Below are positions 34,987-45,663 of a stretch of 64,000 nucleotides of DNA, piece after piece; the stretch's first letter is position 1, and every line of letters starts with the position of its first letter. The notes beneath the pieces are model-generated. The model did not search any database. It had not been told where the DNA came from and saw nothing but the letters and a program-made list of their open reading frames with translations. This DNA is from Arthrobacter dokdonellae (lineage in GTDB: Bacteria > Actinomycetota > Actinomycetes > Actinomycetales > Micrococcaceae): contig NZ_CP029642.1 in assembly GCF_003268655.1 (NCBI RefSeq), positions 3,782,001 through 3,846,000 on the forward strand, read 5' to 3'. The translations under genes were made by a program, and so were the position numbers.

Positions 34987-35292
34987 ATGGTTGCATTGGT
35001 CATCATTGCGCTGGCGGCGGGCGGCTTCGGGGCCATCGCGTGGGGCGTCGACAGGCATCGTGCCACGTTCGGGGCGCTGCTGCCCGCGGGCGCCGCCGTG
35101 GCCGCGGCGGAGGTGGTCTGGATGGTCACCATGGCCGTTGGCCTGGGCAACTCCCCCGCCACGGCGTGGATTCCGTGGATCCTTTCCATGGCCGTGGGCG
35201 GGGCCGTGGCCTGGGCAGTGGCCGGCTTCGTGGGCCGGACCCGGCACGCGCGCCAGGTGGAGCGGACCAACCGGATCCTGGCCATGCACTAG
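34987..35292 (+). CDS. Small membrane protein, three predicted segments
   Basis: 101 residues with AGAGGA before the ATG. Hydrophobic segments at about residues 2-19, 29-52 and 58-82, then a short basic tail with RHARQVERTNR. No motif recognised. It follows DUF3107 by 46 bp and may be in the same operon. It ends 20 bp before a strong nested palindrome that probably terminates it. Confidence 0.72.
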   Translation: MVALVIIALAAGGFGAIAWGVDRHRATFGALLPAGAAVAAAEVVWMVTMAVGLGNSPATAWIPWILSMAVGGAVAWAVAGFVGRTRHARQVERTNRILAMH

Positions 35293-35311
35293 ACCCGGAA
35301 TTCGGGCCTCC

Positions 35312-35390
35312 GAAGCAGCGCACGGTTGGCCCCCGGCGGTGCGCCACTTCTGAAGTGGCGCACCGCTGGCCTTTAACCGTGCGCAGCTTC
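35312..35390. terminator. Nested palindrome between convergent genes (79 bp)
   Basis: Outer arms 35312-35327 and 35375-35390 (GAAGC.GCGCACGGTT) pair at 15 of 16. Inner arms GCGGTGCGCCACTT (35336-35349) and AAGTGGCGCACCGC (35353-35366) pair perfectly round a 3-nt loop. It sits between two convergent stops, as a bidirectional terminator or a palindromic repeat would. No T-run. Confidence 0.7.
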
Positions 35391-35405
35391 AGGGGCCGCG
35401 GCGGA

Positions 35406-36062
35406 TCAGGCGTCCCGGCCTTCCTCGGTGCAGATGCACAGCCGGTTCCCCTGCCCGTCGGTGGCAACGACAAAGCGTGGCGCGGCCCCGTGGTCCAGCG
35501 ACGCCCCGGCCCCCTCCAGCGCGGCCAGTATTTCGGCGCTCTGCGAGTACGGCACTGTCACGTCCAGATGAAATCGGTTCGCGTTCGGCGTTGCGGTCTT
35601 CTGGAACCACACCGACGGACCGCGGCCGAACGGATCCACGAGCGCGCCGTCGGCCGCGGTGCGGTATCCCAGCGCCACCCGCCACATGCCCTCGATCGCG
35701 CCGGCATCATCGGTATCAATGGCAATTTCCACGGTGTGCAGCAACTCCGGATGCGCCTCGGCCCCGGCCTCCCGCGCCGCTGCGGAGATGGCCTTGGCCA
35801 GGGCCGCATCGCGGGCCGTCACCTTGGAACCGGCGTCGTGCGAGGTCAGCGCCACAAACAAGGTGTCGTAGCGCCAGTCCACGTCGGGGTGGTGGTTGGC
35901 GTCCTGCGCCAGCGCGCCGATGCCGGCAAACAGCTCCAGCGCCGCGGCCGACGTCGGGCACTTCAGTGCCGCGGCCAGCCCGCCCAGGCGGAACCTCCAG
36001 TCGGGCAGCACCGCCAGCTCGGTGTCAATTTGGTCTCTGGTCAAAACATCGTTTGCGGCCAT
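35406..36062 (-). CDS. Pterin-4a-carbinolamine dehydratase fused to a VOC/glyoxalase-like domain
   Basis: 218 residues. Residues ~1-100 match pterin-4a-carbinolamine dehydratase: WRFRLGGLAAAL, the catalytic NHHPDVDWRYDTLFV, TSHDAGSKVTARDAALAKAI. Residues ~105-215 form a VOC-like half (HTVEIAIDTDD, YRTAADGALVDPFGRGPSVWFQ, RFHLDVTVPYS). The first domain dehydrates 4a-hydroxytetrahydropterin; the second may bind a small ligand or metal. Neither partner hydroxylase nor substrate is visible nearby. It is followed 24 bp later by thiG on the same strand side, so no shared operon is evident beyond orientation. Confidence 0.82.
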   Translation of the reverse strand: MAANDVLTRDQIDTELAVLPDWRFRLGGLAAALKCPTSAAALELFAGIGALAQDANHHPDVDWRYDTLFVALTSHDAGSKVTARDAALAKAISAAAREAGAEAHPELLHTVEIAIDTDDAGAIEGMWRVALGYRTAADGALVDPFGRGPSVWFQKTATPNANRFHLDVTVPYSQSAEILAALEGAGASLDHGAAPRFVVATDGQGNRLCICTEEGRDA

Positions 36063-36086
36063 GGAAGGCTCCCTTGAGTTGCCGGT

Positions 36087-38520
<2,434 letters not shown>

Positions 38521-38530
38521 GGTGTCTCCT

Positions 38531-38630
38531 TCCCTACGCCGGTATGAGCCGGATCAGGTTCCACGCCCAGGGGCGTCTTTCGGTCGGCACATGCGTGCGC
38601 CCTCTCAGCCAGCGTGCCTGGCTCCCGCGG
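38531..38630 (-). ncRNA. TPP riboswitch (THI element) controlling thiO-thiS-thiG
   Basis: Read on the minus strand the region has the conserved TPP aptamer blocks: GCCAG...CTGGCTGAGAGGG near the 5' side and GAACCTGATCCGG, then TCATACCGGCGTAGGGA at the 3' side. The last block runs into AAGGAG, the thiO ribosome-binding site, so control is probably at translation initiation or by coupled termination. No separate terminator hairpin is obvious. Confidence 0.95.
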
Positions 38631-38638
38631 TACTGCAC

Positions 38639-38645
38639 TAGTCTA
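38639..38645. promoter_or_regulatory. Shared symmetric -10 box TAGTCTA for thiE (+) and thiO operon (-)
   Basis: Plus strand: TAGTCT (38639-38644), seven bases, then thiE ATG 38652. Minus strand: TAGACT (38645-38640), with a start site expected near 38633, immediately before the TPP aptamer. The two -10 boxes overlap by five bases on opposite strands. Confidence 0.6.
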
Positions 38646-38651
38646 TGAGAC

Positions 38652-39332
38652 ATGAGCCTGCCTTTCGCCATCCATGACGCCGCGCCCACCACGGCAGCCC
38701 TGCCCGTCGCCGACGCGCGGCTGTATGTGTGCACCGACTCACGCCGGGAGCGCGGCGACTTTGAGGACTTCGTGCGTGCCGCCTACGCCGGCGGGGTGGA
38801 CATCATCCAGCTGCGGGACAAGTCGCTTGAGGCAGCGGAGGAGCTCGAGCTGCTGGCAGTGCTGCACTCCGTGGCGGAGGAGTTCGGCAAGCCGTGGGCC
38901 GTGAATGACAGGGCGGACATCGCCCAACTGAGCGGTGCGCCCGTTTTCCATGTGGGCCAAAAGGACCTGCCGCTGCCGGCTGCACGCTCCCTGGTGGGGC
39001 CGTCCGTGGCCATCGGGCTCTCCAGCCACGACCCCGGGCAGGCCTCGGCCGCCGCGACGGATCCGGACGCGGACTACTTCTGCGTCGGCCCGCTCTGGGC
39101 CACCCCCACCAAGCCGGGCCGGGCCGCCGTCGGGCTTGGACTCGTGGAGCACGCCGCCTCGCTGAAAACGGCCAGGCCGTGGTTCGCCATCGGCGGGGTG
39201 GACTTGTCCAATGTGGACGCGGTGGTGGCCGCCGGAGCGTCCCGGATTGTGGTGGTCCGGGCCGTCACCGATGCCGAAGATCCGACGGCGGCCGCCCGGG
39301 AACTGCTCTCGCGCCTGCCTGCGCTGGGGTAG
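38652..39332 (+). CDS. thiE: Thiamine-phosphate synthase
   Basis: 226 residues. [10 protein letters not shown] near residue 50 (pyrophosphate/thiazole site), [30 protein letters not shown] (phosphate-binding loop) and [10 protein letters not shown] complete the ThiE barrel. It joins the thiazole and pyrimidine moieties into thiamine phosphate. It is divergent from the riboswitch-controlled thiO operon and, if leaderless as the -10 box suggests, is not under that riboswitch. Confidence 0.95.
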   Translation: MSLPFAIHDAAPTTAALPVADARLYVCTDSRRERGDFEDFVRAAYAGGVDIIQLRDKSLEAAEELELLAVLHSVAEEFGKPWAVNDRADIAQLSGAPVFHVGQKDLPLPAARSLVGPSVAIGLSSHDPGQASAAATDPDADYFCVGPLWATPTKPGRAAVGLGLVEHAASLKTARPWFAIGGVDLSNVDAVVAAGASRIVVVRAVTDAEDPTAAARELLSRLPALG

Positions 39333-39353
39333 CTTGGGCGCCCCGTGCCCCGA

Positions 39354-39413
39354 GGGGTGCCAAGCTGGCAGGGGCGGGTGAAATTTCCTACGCCGCCAGC
39401 AGTTTGGCACTCC
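39354..39413. terminator. 60-bp palindrome between convergent thiE and tetR
   Basis: Outer arms GGGGTGCCAA (39354-39363) and TTGGCACTCC (39404-39413), inner GGCGG/CCGCC-like arms and the core GAAATTTC (39380-39387) share the same centre. It is probably a bidirectional terminator. Confidence 0.6.
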
Positions 39414-39419
39414 GCCGCG

Positions 39420-40136
39420 CTAGCTGAGGCCCGCCATGCCCGCCAGGACATCGAGCTGCGCCTCGAACAGCGCGCCGGGGTCGGTGAAGGTGGATTTTCC
39501 GTACTGGCCGAATACCTCGAAACTGACGGCCCCGAAGATGGCCGCCCAGGCAAGGACGCCGCGGGCCAGGGCGTCGTCGTCCGCGGTGATGGCCCATTCG
39601 TTGCGGATGGCCTGGAAGTCGCCGGCCAGCCCTGAGGCAGCCTGCACCGCCGCACCGGCCGTTCCGGCCGCCGCACCGGCCCCTCGGCCCCCGGCAAGGT
39701 AGGCGCCCTCCAGGATGCGCACGAGCCTGGCGATGACGCGCGTGCCCGGTTCCGTGGTCCGTGCGGCAGGGGCGTCGTAGCCCGGCACAGGTGAGCCAAA
39801 AAGCAGTCCGTAGCGTGCGGGCTCGGCGATGGCCCATGCCCGAACGGCCCGTCCCAACGCCTTGAATTGCCCAGCCTGGTCGCCCGCGGGGGCCCTGGCG
39901 ACAGCCCGGTCCACTGCGTCGCCCAAGGCGTTGTAGGCGTCCACGACCAGCAGCGTCAGCAGATCGTCGCGGCTTTTCACATATCGGTAAACGGCCGATG
40001 AGACCACGCCGAGGTCCCTCGCCACGGCGCGCAGTGACAGCCCGGCCGCCCCATGTTCGGCCAGGTGGCGGCGGCCGATGACGACAATCTCGTCCATGGT
40101 CTGGAGCCGTCCACGCTCCCGCGGTGTTTGTGCCAT
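39420..40136 (-). CDS. TetR-family regulator with WHG-type C-terminal domain
   Basis: 238 residues. DNA-binding domain at residues ~14-62 ([44 protein letters not shown] in order). The C-terminal half has [23 protein letters not shown] and a long Ala/Gly linker, typical of the TetR_C group with a WHG signature (here W...F.A). It is divergent from an NAD-binding epimerase gene. The gap contains GAGAGC-type inverted repeats, likely its operators. It probably represses itself and the epimerase. Confidence 0.87.
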   Translation of the reverse strand: MAQTPRERGRLQTMDEIVVIGRRHLAEHGAAGLSLRAVARDLGVVSSAVYRYVKSRDDLLTLLVVDAYNALGDAVDRAVARAPAGDQAGQFKALGRAVRAWAIAEPARYGLLFGSPVPGYDAPAARTTEPGTRVIARLVRILEGAYLAGGRGAGAAAGTAGAAVQAASGLAGDFQAIRNEWAITADDDALARGVLAWAAIFGAVSFEVFGQYGKSTFTDPGALFEAQLDVLAGMAGLS

Positions 40137-40157
40137 GCCTCGAGTCTGGGCCGCCTG

Positions 40158-40241
40158 GAGAGCGCTGTCAACTTTAGTGAACGGTGCTCTTGACTAGTTG
40201 CGGCAAAGGTTTCACACTTGATTTTAGAGAGCACCGCTCTC
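40158..40241. promoter_or_regulatory. Divergent tetR/epimerase promoter region with repeated GAGAGC operator half-sites
   Basis: Perfect palindrome GAGAGC-ACC-GCTCTC at 40227-40241. Its half AGAGCACCG recurs inverted at 40182-40190, and a weaker AGAGCGCT sits at 40159-40166. On the minus strand TTGACA lies 17 bp from CAGACT, whose end is six bases before the tetR ATG. The palindrome lies just after a possible plus-strand -10 (GATTTT), so a bound repressor would block both genes. Confidence 0.5.
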
Positions 40242-40272
40242 GTTCTAGCCGCTGGAAGGAATCGAGATCACC

Positions 40273-41205
40273 ATGGACAACATCAAGGTCGTCACCGGAG
40301 CCGGGCCGGTCGGTTGGACCGTCGCCACGCAGCTCGCCGCGTCCGGCCACCGCGTCAGGATCATCACCCGCTCCGGTTCCGGCCCGGAGCATGAACTGGT
40401 CGAACGCCGCCGCGTGGACGTCAGCCGGCCAGACGCCGTCAAGGCCGCTCTGGGGGGCGCCGACGCGGTGTTCCACTGCATTCACGGCTCCAAGTACAAC
40501 GCGGACGTCTGGCGCCGCGAGCTCCCGGCCGCGGAGCAGGCGGTCCTCCGGGCGGCGGGCGGGGCCGGCGCCGTCGTCATCTTTCCTGAGAGCCTGTACT
40601 CCTACAGCCGGCCGGAGGCGGCCATGAGCGAGGACAGCCCGCGTGCGGCGGCCACCACAGGCAAGCGCGGCGTGCGCGCCGAGCTGCTTGCTGCCCGCGC
40701 AGCCTCCCCGACACCGACGGTCAGCGTCGTGGCCTCCGATTTCTTTGGCCCCCGTGTGCGCAACGCCCACGCGGGCGAGCGCATGGTTCCGCGCCTGCTC
40801 AGCGGCAGGCGCGTATCCGTCATGGCACGGGCCGACGTGCCGCACTCGTTCACGTACGTGCCGGACCTGGCGGCCGCCATGATCAGGGCCGCCAGCATGC
40901 CTCAACTGTGGAATTCCGTCCTGCACGCGCCGACCGGCCCGGCCCTCAGCCAGCGCGAACTCGCCGGCGCCTTCGCGGCAGCCGCAGGGCTCCGGGCACC
41001 AAAGCTGGGTGCCATCCCGTCGTGGGTGGTCCGCGCGGCCGGCCCGTTCTCAAGGGACCTGCGGGACCTGGCGGAGACCCTGTACCAGTTCCAGCGCCCG
41101 TTCGTCATGGACTCCACGGCCAGCCAGCGCATGCTCGGGCTCGCCCCAACGCCGCTGGAAACCGCTGCGAGGCAAACGGTGGAGTGGTGGCGCGGGCAGG
41201 CCTAG
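40273..41205 (+). CDS. NAD(P)-binding epimerase/NmrA-like oxidoreductase
   Basis: 310 residues, ribosome site GGAAGGA before ATG 40273. N-terminal Rossmann variant VVTGAGPVGWTVATQLAASGH, where the usual GxxGxxG reads GAGPVGW. FTYVPDLAAAMI and the C-terminal half resemble extended SDR/NAD-dependent epimerases, but the catalytic YxxxK is not clear (YSYSRPEAAM is shifted). It may be a binding protein or a reductase. It is likely regulated by the divergent TetR. The stop overlaps the stop of the convergent marR gene by four bases. Confidence 0.75.
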   Translation: MDNIKVVTGAGPVGWTVATQLAASGHRVRIITRSGSGPEHELVERRRVDVSRPDAVKAALGGADAVFHCIHGSKYNADVWRRELPAAEQAVLRAAGGAGAVVIFPESLYSYSRPEAAMSEDSPRAAATTGKRGVRAELLAARAASPTPTVSVVASDFFGPRVRNAHAGERMVPRLLSGRRVSVMARADVPHSFTYVPDLAAAMIRAASMPQLWNSVLHAPTGPALSQRELAGAFAAAAGLRAPKLGAIPSWVVRAAGPFSRDLRDLAETLYQFQRPFVMDSTASQRMLGLAPTPLETAARQTVEWWRGQA

Positions 41206-41705
41206 CCGGCAGGTTCCGCCCGCACTGCGACCTTGCGCAACAAAACCGCCAGCTGCATCCTCTCGGCGGCGTCCAGCCCGGCCAGCAGTTCCCGTTCCCG
41301 GTCCAAAAAGTGCAGGAACTCACGGTCGACCAGGCTCACGCCCAACGGCGTGAGCCGCATGAGCACCACCCGGCCGTCGCGCTCCCACGGCAGCCTTTCG
41401 ACGAGTCCTCGCCCGGCCAGCCTGTCCACGTTCTTGGTGGTCGAGGCGCCGCTGAGCATGGTGGCCGCGGTGACCTCGCTGGCACGCAGGGGCCGGTCGC
41501 TGCGTGCCAGCGTGCAGAGGACGTCAAATTCCGCGCGTGAGATGGCAGCGGAGGCCAGGTCGCGCTCCACCCGCTGGGAGGCAAGCGCCGCGATGCGGGA
41601 GATGCGCCCCATGACCTCAATGCTGGAAACATCCAGGCCCGGACGGGTCTTTTCCCAGCCGGCGCGCGCCCGGTCCACAAAGTCGCCCGCGGCGTCCGTA
41701 TCCAT
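41202..41705 (-). CDS. MarR-family regulator
   Basis: 167 residues. Winged helix at residues ~60-125: FDVLCTLARSDRPLRASEVTAATMLSGASTTKNVDRLAGRGLVERLPWERDGRVVLMRLTPLG in normal order. It is divergent from the FUSC membrane protein gene across 73 bp, where a perfect 12-bp palindrome lies. By the usual MarR logic it represses itself and the exporter, released by a small ligand. Confidence 0.88.
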   Translation of the reverse strand: MDTDAAGDFVDRARAGWEKTRPGLDVSSIEVMGRISRIAALASQRVERDLASAAISRAEFDVLCTLARSDRPLRASEVTAATMLSGASTTKNVDRLAGRGLVERLPWERDGRVVLMRLTPLGVSLVDREFLHFLDRERELLAGLDAAERMQLAVLLRKVAVRAEPAG

Positions 41706-41746
41706 CCCCTCATTCTAGAGAGGACCCTCACACACTTCATATCTAT

Positions 41747-41758
41747 TTTACTAGTAAA
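41747..41758. promoter_or_regulatory. Palindrome TTTACTAGTAAA in the marR/FUSC gap
   Basis: A perfect 12-bp palindrome in an unusually AT-rich 40-bp stretch between the divergent genes. It is positioned over the -35 side of the FUSC promoter (TAGGAT at 41767-41772, six bases before ATG 41779). It is the probable MarR operator. Confidence 0.5.
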
Positions 41759-41766
41759 CTATCTAG

Positions 41767-41772
41767 TAGGAT
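41767..41772 (+). promoter_or_regulatory. -10 box TAGGAT of the FUSC gene, leaderless configuration
   Basis: TAGGAT, six bases GGAACG, then ATG 41779. Confidence 0.5.
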
Positions 41773-41778
41773 GGAACG

Positions 41779-43242
41779 ATGACCACCCTGACCCGATTCC
41801 GGCATTCCGGCAGCGCGCTGGCGCACTCACTTTCGCCCACCGCGTGGCGGAGCACTTTCGCCATGCGCCCGGCCGACGCCATCTTCGCCCCGGCCATGAA
41901 GGTCGGCATCGCGGCCGCACTGGTCTTGGTGGGTGGCGGCCTGCTGGGCCAGGGGCAGCTCGCGGGAGTTGCGTCACTCGGCGCCTTGGCCAGCGCCTTC
42001 GGCCGGTACCAGCCCTACCCGCGGCTGGCCCGCATCCTGGCCATGGTGGCGGCCGCGCTCCTCATCTCCGGCGGCGCAGGCGCATTCATGGGGGCCGCCG
42101 GCGTCCCGATCGCCCTGCAGATCGTGGCCCTTTCATTGCTCGCCGGCATCGCCGCACACCTCTTCTCCGCGTTCGGCATCACCGGCCCGGGCGCGGTCAT
42201 CCTGGTCTTCGCCGCCTCCGCCGGTTCCGGCTATGCCCACACTTTCGACGCCGTACCGCAGGTCATCGCCGCCATCGCCGCCGGTGCCGCCGTGGGTTGG
42301 CTGGTGGCCATGGCGCCTGTGCTCGTGGCGCCCATGGGCCCGGCCAGGCTGGCGGTTGCCCGTGCCATCGCGTCCGTCCTCCGTCTTGGCACGGACCGGC
42401 TTGGCACGGACCGGCTTGGCACGGACGACGCCGGAACCCGCCCGGGTGCCGCAGCCGTCCCCTTGCGCCTGGCCCGGGAGTCGGTGGCACTCAGTGCCGG
42501 AGCGGTGCGTACCGGCAGCCGGCGTGCCCTTCGGCTGCAGCGCGAAGCCGATGCCCTGAACCAGCTCCTGGACGAGGCGTCCAGCGCGCGGACGTTGGGC
42601 GGCCCGGGCCGGGCAGCGGCGCTGGAGCGCCTGGCCAGGCACGAGTCGGAGTTGCGCCGGACGTGGCGCACGCCGGCCGTGGCCGCATCCGCGGCAGCGG
42701 GAGGCCATGCCGCCCCGCATGGCTTCGTCGCCGCCGCAGGTGGCCGCATCGGTTCGCGTGAGGGCCGCAGCCGGGCCCTGCGCATGGCCGCCGCCTCGGC
42801 GCTGTCGGGATGGGCCGCCGTCGGGCTTGGCCTTGAGCATCCGTTGTGGGCCTCGATGGGCGCGGTGGCGGCCTTGCAGGGATTGAACTACAGCGTGACG
42901 GTCCAGCGCGGCATCCAGCGGCTGCTCGGCAATGTGGCCGGTGCCGTGCTGGCGTTGGCGCTGTTGTCCGTCCCGCTTGGCTTTTGGCCGTCCGTGGCGT
43001 TGGTGGTGGCGTTCCAGATGCTCGCCGAACTGCTGGTGCTCACGAACTACACGCTGACGACCATCGCCGTGACTCCCATGGCGTTGATCATGACCGGGCT
43101 GGGTTCCCATCTGGGCCCCGATGCCGCAGTCAGCCGCGTCGCCGACACGCTGGTGGGTGTCGTGGCCGGCGTTCTCGTGGCGGCCTTGAGCATCCCGCTG
43201 TCCGACCGGGCGCACCTGGCCCACCGGGAGCCCGCAGGCTGA
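41779..43242 (+). CDS. FUSC-family aromatic-acid-exporter-like membrane protein
   Basis: 487 residues with two blocks of hydrophobic segments (about residues 40-190 and 330-470) joined by a charged cytoplasmic domain, the layout of FUSC/YccS proteins. WASMGAVAALQGLNYSVTVQRGIQRLLGNVAGAV in the second block carries the FUSC signature order. The linker has a tandem LGTDR repeat (three 15-bp units at 42385-42429). It likely exports aromatic or amphipathic compounds and is controlled by the divergent MarR protein. Confidence 0.85.
   Translation: MTTLTRFRHSGSALAHSLSPTAWRSTFAMRPADAIFAPAMKVGIAAALVLVGGGLLGQGQLAGVASLGALASAFGRYQPYPRLARILAMVAAALLISGGAGAFMGAAGVPIALQIVALSLLAGIAAHLFSAFGITGPGAVILVFAASAGSGYAHTFDAVPQVIAAIAAGAAVGWLVAMAPVLVAPMGPARLAVARAIASVLRLGTDRLGTDRLGTDDAGTRPGAAAVPLRLARESVALSAGAVRTGSRRALRLQREADALNQLLDEASSARTLGGPGRAAALERLARHESELRRTWRTPAVAASAAAGGHAAPHGFVAAAGGRIGSREGRSRALRMAAASALSGWAAVGLGLEHPLWASMGAVAALQGLNYSVTVQRGIQRLLGNVAGAVLALALLSVPLGFWPSVALVVAFQMLAELLVLTNYTLTTIAVTPMALIMTGLGSHLGPDAAVSRVADTLVGVVAGVLVAALSIPLSDRAHLAHREPAG
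42385..42429 (+). repeat. Three 15-bp tandem units in the FUSC linker
   Basis: CTTGGCACGGACCGG occurs twice in full and once with a changed end (42415-42429), coding LGTDR-LGTDR-LGTDD. Confidence 0.85.
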
Positions 43243-43364
43243 TTTCTGGGGCGTTGGGGATTCCCTGGGCCTTCAGGAGAGGCAAGGGCAGAACGCGTGG
43301 CCCCCGGATCCAGGAAGACACGGAAGGTGGTGCCCGTCCGGTGCCCGGCAGCCATGCAGGTGCG

Positions 43365-44354
43365 CTACGCGACGGGCGCCAGATCCATGACCCCCGCGAG
43401 CAGTTCAAAGCTGCGGATCCAGGCGGCGCGTCCGGTGACCTGCGTGGCCACAATGAGCTCGTCGGCACCGGCCTTCTCGGCGAATGCCTCCAGATATTCG
43501 CGGGCCACGGCGGGCGTGCCGACGGCCGAGTAGCGCATCATGTTCAGCACCTGCTGGCCCGCGGGGGAATCCAGCAGCAGGTCCATCTCGGCGTCCGTGA
43601 ATGTCCGGCCGCGGCCCACCATCGAGGCAACCCGGCGGCGCTTGGCCGTCAGGAACAAGGCGTCTGCCTCCTCCTGCGTGTCGGCCACGATGGCGTTGAC
43701 GCCGGCGATCACGTACGGCTCCGCCAACGCTTCGGAGGGCCGGAACTCGCGGCGGTAGATCCGCACCGCGTCCTCCAGGGCCTGCGGGGCAAAGTGCGAG
43801 GCAAAGGAATACGGCAACCCAAGGGCGGCTGCCAGCCGTGCCCCGAACAGCGAGGAGCCGAGGATGTACAGCGGCACGTTGGTGTCCTTGCCCGGGTAGG
43901 CGTTCACGCCGGGAATGCGCGTCTGCCCGGCAAAGTAGGCCTGCAGCTCCTGCACGTCCTGCGGGAAGGTGTCCGCTGCGGACGGGTCCCGGCGCAGGGC
44001 CCGCATGGTGTTTTGGTCGCTGCCCGGCGCGCGGCCCAGCCCCAGGTCGATGCGTCCCGGGTGCAGGGTCTCCAGCGTGCCGAACTGCTCGGCAATCTGC
44101 AGCGGCGAATGGTTCGGCAGCATGATGCCGCCGGCGCCGAGCCGGATGGACTCCGTGTGGGCTGCGACGTGCGCAATCAGCACACTCGTGGCGGACGACG
44201 CGATGGAGGGCATGTTGTGGTGCTCGGCGAACCAGATCCGCGTGTACCCCCACCCCTCGGCCTTTTGTGCCAGTTCCACGGAAGCGGAAAAACTTGCGGC
44301 AATGCCGTCGTCGCCAATGTGGGCCAGGTCGAGGATGGACAGGGGCAGGGTCAT
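43365..44354 (-). CDS. LLM-class flavin-dependent oxidoreductase
   Basis: 329 residues, ribosome site GAAAGG before the ATG. Luciferase-like barrel: [11 protein letters not shown] at the start, [58 protein letters not shown]. This matches the YhbW/MsnO8-like group that uses reduced FMN and oxygen. The substrate is unknown. It is co-directional with and downstream of a flavin monooxygenase gene, separated by 169 bp of repeat-containing DNA. Confidence 0.9.
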   Translation of the reverse strand: MTLPLSILDLAHIGDDGIAASFSASVELAQKAEGWGYTRIWFAEHHNMPSIASSATSVLIAHVAAHTESIRLGAGGIMLPNHSPLQIAEQFGTLETLHPGRIDLGLGRAPGSDQNTMRALRRDPSAADTFPQDVQELQAYFAGQTRIPGVNAYPGKDTNVPLYILGSSLFGARLAAALGLPYSFASHFAPQALEDAVRIYRREFRPSEALAEPYVIAGVNAIVADTQEEADALFLTAKRRRVASMVGRGRTFTDAEMDLLLDSPAGQQVLNMMRYSAVGTPAVAREYLEAFAEKAGADELIVATQVTGRAAWIRSFELLAGVMDLAPVA

Positions 44355-44452
44355 GGGTATTACCTTTCAGATGGTCTCTCTTGCGGCAACGGCGGAACCG
44401 GCCGGCTTATTTCCGCCGGCGGACCTTGCAGCCCATGAAGAACGACGGCGAC

Positions 44453-44502
44453 GCCCGGATGGGCGCGTCTGGCTGGGCAGCCCGGATGGGCGCGTCGGGC
44501 TG
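44453..44502. repeat. Two 23-bp tandem units in the LLM/FMO gap
   Basis: GCCCGGATGGGCGCGTC(T/G)GG plus CTG occurs at 44453-44475 and 44480-44502, period 27, one mismatch. A separate hairpin GCCGGC...GCCGGC lies at 44401-44420. It may be a terminator for the monooxygenase gene. Confidence 0.7.
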
Positions 44503-44523
44503 CGCGCTGCTGGGCGGGCCGCT

Positions 44524-45615
44524 TCAGGCGGGGGTGGGAACGCTGAGCTGGTCGATGGCGGCGAGCGCGGCGGCGCGGCCTGCCCGGTTGGCGCCAAGCG
44601 TGGAGGCGGACGCACCATAGCCCACCAGCAGCAGCCGGGGCTCGCGGGCCACCTTGACACCGTCCATGACAATGCCGCCGCCGGGTTCGCGCAGCTTCAG
44701 CGGGGACAGGTGGTCCAGCGCCGCCCGGAAGCCGGTGGCCCACAGGATGGTGTCGGCGGCGAACCGGGTGCCGTCCTCAAAAAACGCCGCATCCGGCGCC
44801 AGGCGGCGCAGGGGTCCGCGGGTCACCAGGGTCCCGGCGGCGATCCCGTTTTGGTACTTCGGTGTCAATGGCAGTCCCGTCACCCCGACCACGCTGAGCG
44901 GCGGGAGTCCGGCGGCCGTGCGCTCGTTGACGCGTCGTTCCACCTCACGCCCCCAGTCCGGGTTGAACTCGCGGGTGGTGAACGCCGGCGGACGGCGCGT
45001 GGACCAGGCGGTTTCCACGCCTTCCGCCGAGAGCTGCAGCAGAAACTGCACGGCAGAGGTGCCCGCGCCCACCACCAGCACGCGGCGGCCCGCGAAGTCC
45101 GATGCCGCCTGGAAGTCGTGGGTGTGCAGCTGGCGGCCGGTGAAGGTTTCCAGGCCCGGATAATGCGGCCAGTGCGGCTTGTCCCACGTGCCGGTGGCGT
45201 TGATGATCAGGCGGGATGCATAGTCTCCGCGGTCGGTCTCCACCGTCAGGGGCGAGCCGGGCACGGGGCCGGGCGCGCCGTCGTCGTTCAATTCCTGGGG
45301 ACGGACTGCCCGGACGTTGACGGGCCGGTGGATGGGCAGCCCGAAGGCCTCTTCGTAGCGGCCGTAGTAGCGTTCGACGACGGCCGAGGCCGGTTCGCCC
45401 GTGTCTGCGGGCCCCATTTTCATGCCGGGGAGGTCGTGGATCGCGTGTGCGGCGCCCAGGGTCAGGGAGGGCCAGCGGTGCCGCCAGGCCCCGCCGGGGC
45501 CGCTGTTGGCGTCCAGCACCACGAAGTCGCGTTCGGGGATGAGCCCGTGCCGGGCCAGGTAGTACGCCGCGGAAAGGCCCGCCTGCCCGGCCCCAATGAT
45601 CACCACGTCCAGCAT
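44524..45615 (-). CDS. Flavin-containing monooxygenase-like FAD/NAD(P)H oxidoreductase
   Basis: 363 residues with GGAAGGA before the ATG. FAD site VVIIGAGQAGLSAAYYLAR at residues 4-22, GGAWRHRW, and the NADPH site VLVVGAGTSAVQFLLQL near residue 190; LWATGFRAALDHL is the late FMO-type ATG motif. The protein is shorter than classical Baeyer-Villiger enzymes and fits the single-component actinobacterial FMO-like group. Substrate unknown. It probably forms a unit with the downstream LLM oxidoreductase. Confidence 0.87.
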   Translation of the reverse strand: MLDVVIIGAGQAGLSAAYYLARHGLIPERDFVVLDANSGPGGAWRHRWPSLTLGAAHAIHDLPGMKMGPADTGEPASAVVERYYGRYEEAFGLPIHRPVNVRAVRPQELNDDGAPGPVPGSPLTVETDRGDYASRLIINATGTWDKPHWPHYPGLETFTGRQLHTHDFQAASDFAGRRVLVVGAGTSAVQFLLQLSAEGVETAWSTRRPPAFTTREFNPDWGREVERRVNERTAAGLPPLSVVGVTGLPLTPKYQNGIAAGTLVTRGPLRRLAPDAAFFEDGTRFAADTILWATGFRAALDHLSPLKLREPGGGIVMDGVKVAREPRLLLVGYGASASTLGANRAGRAAALAAIDQLSVPTPA

Positions 45616-45663
45616 GATTTCCTTCCGAAGTCCGATACCTGTGGAACGGGTGGTTCCGGACCC

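Noticed and set aside
40191..40195. TTGAC as -35 box for the epimerase gene
   Set aside because: No -10-like hexamer lies 16-18 bp downstream; TTGCGG with GATTTT fits slightly better but is also weak.
44453..44502. CRISPR-like direct repeats
   Set aside because: Only two units, a 4-bp gap rather than a spacer, and no cas genes.
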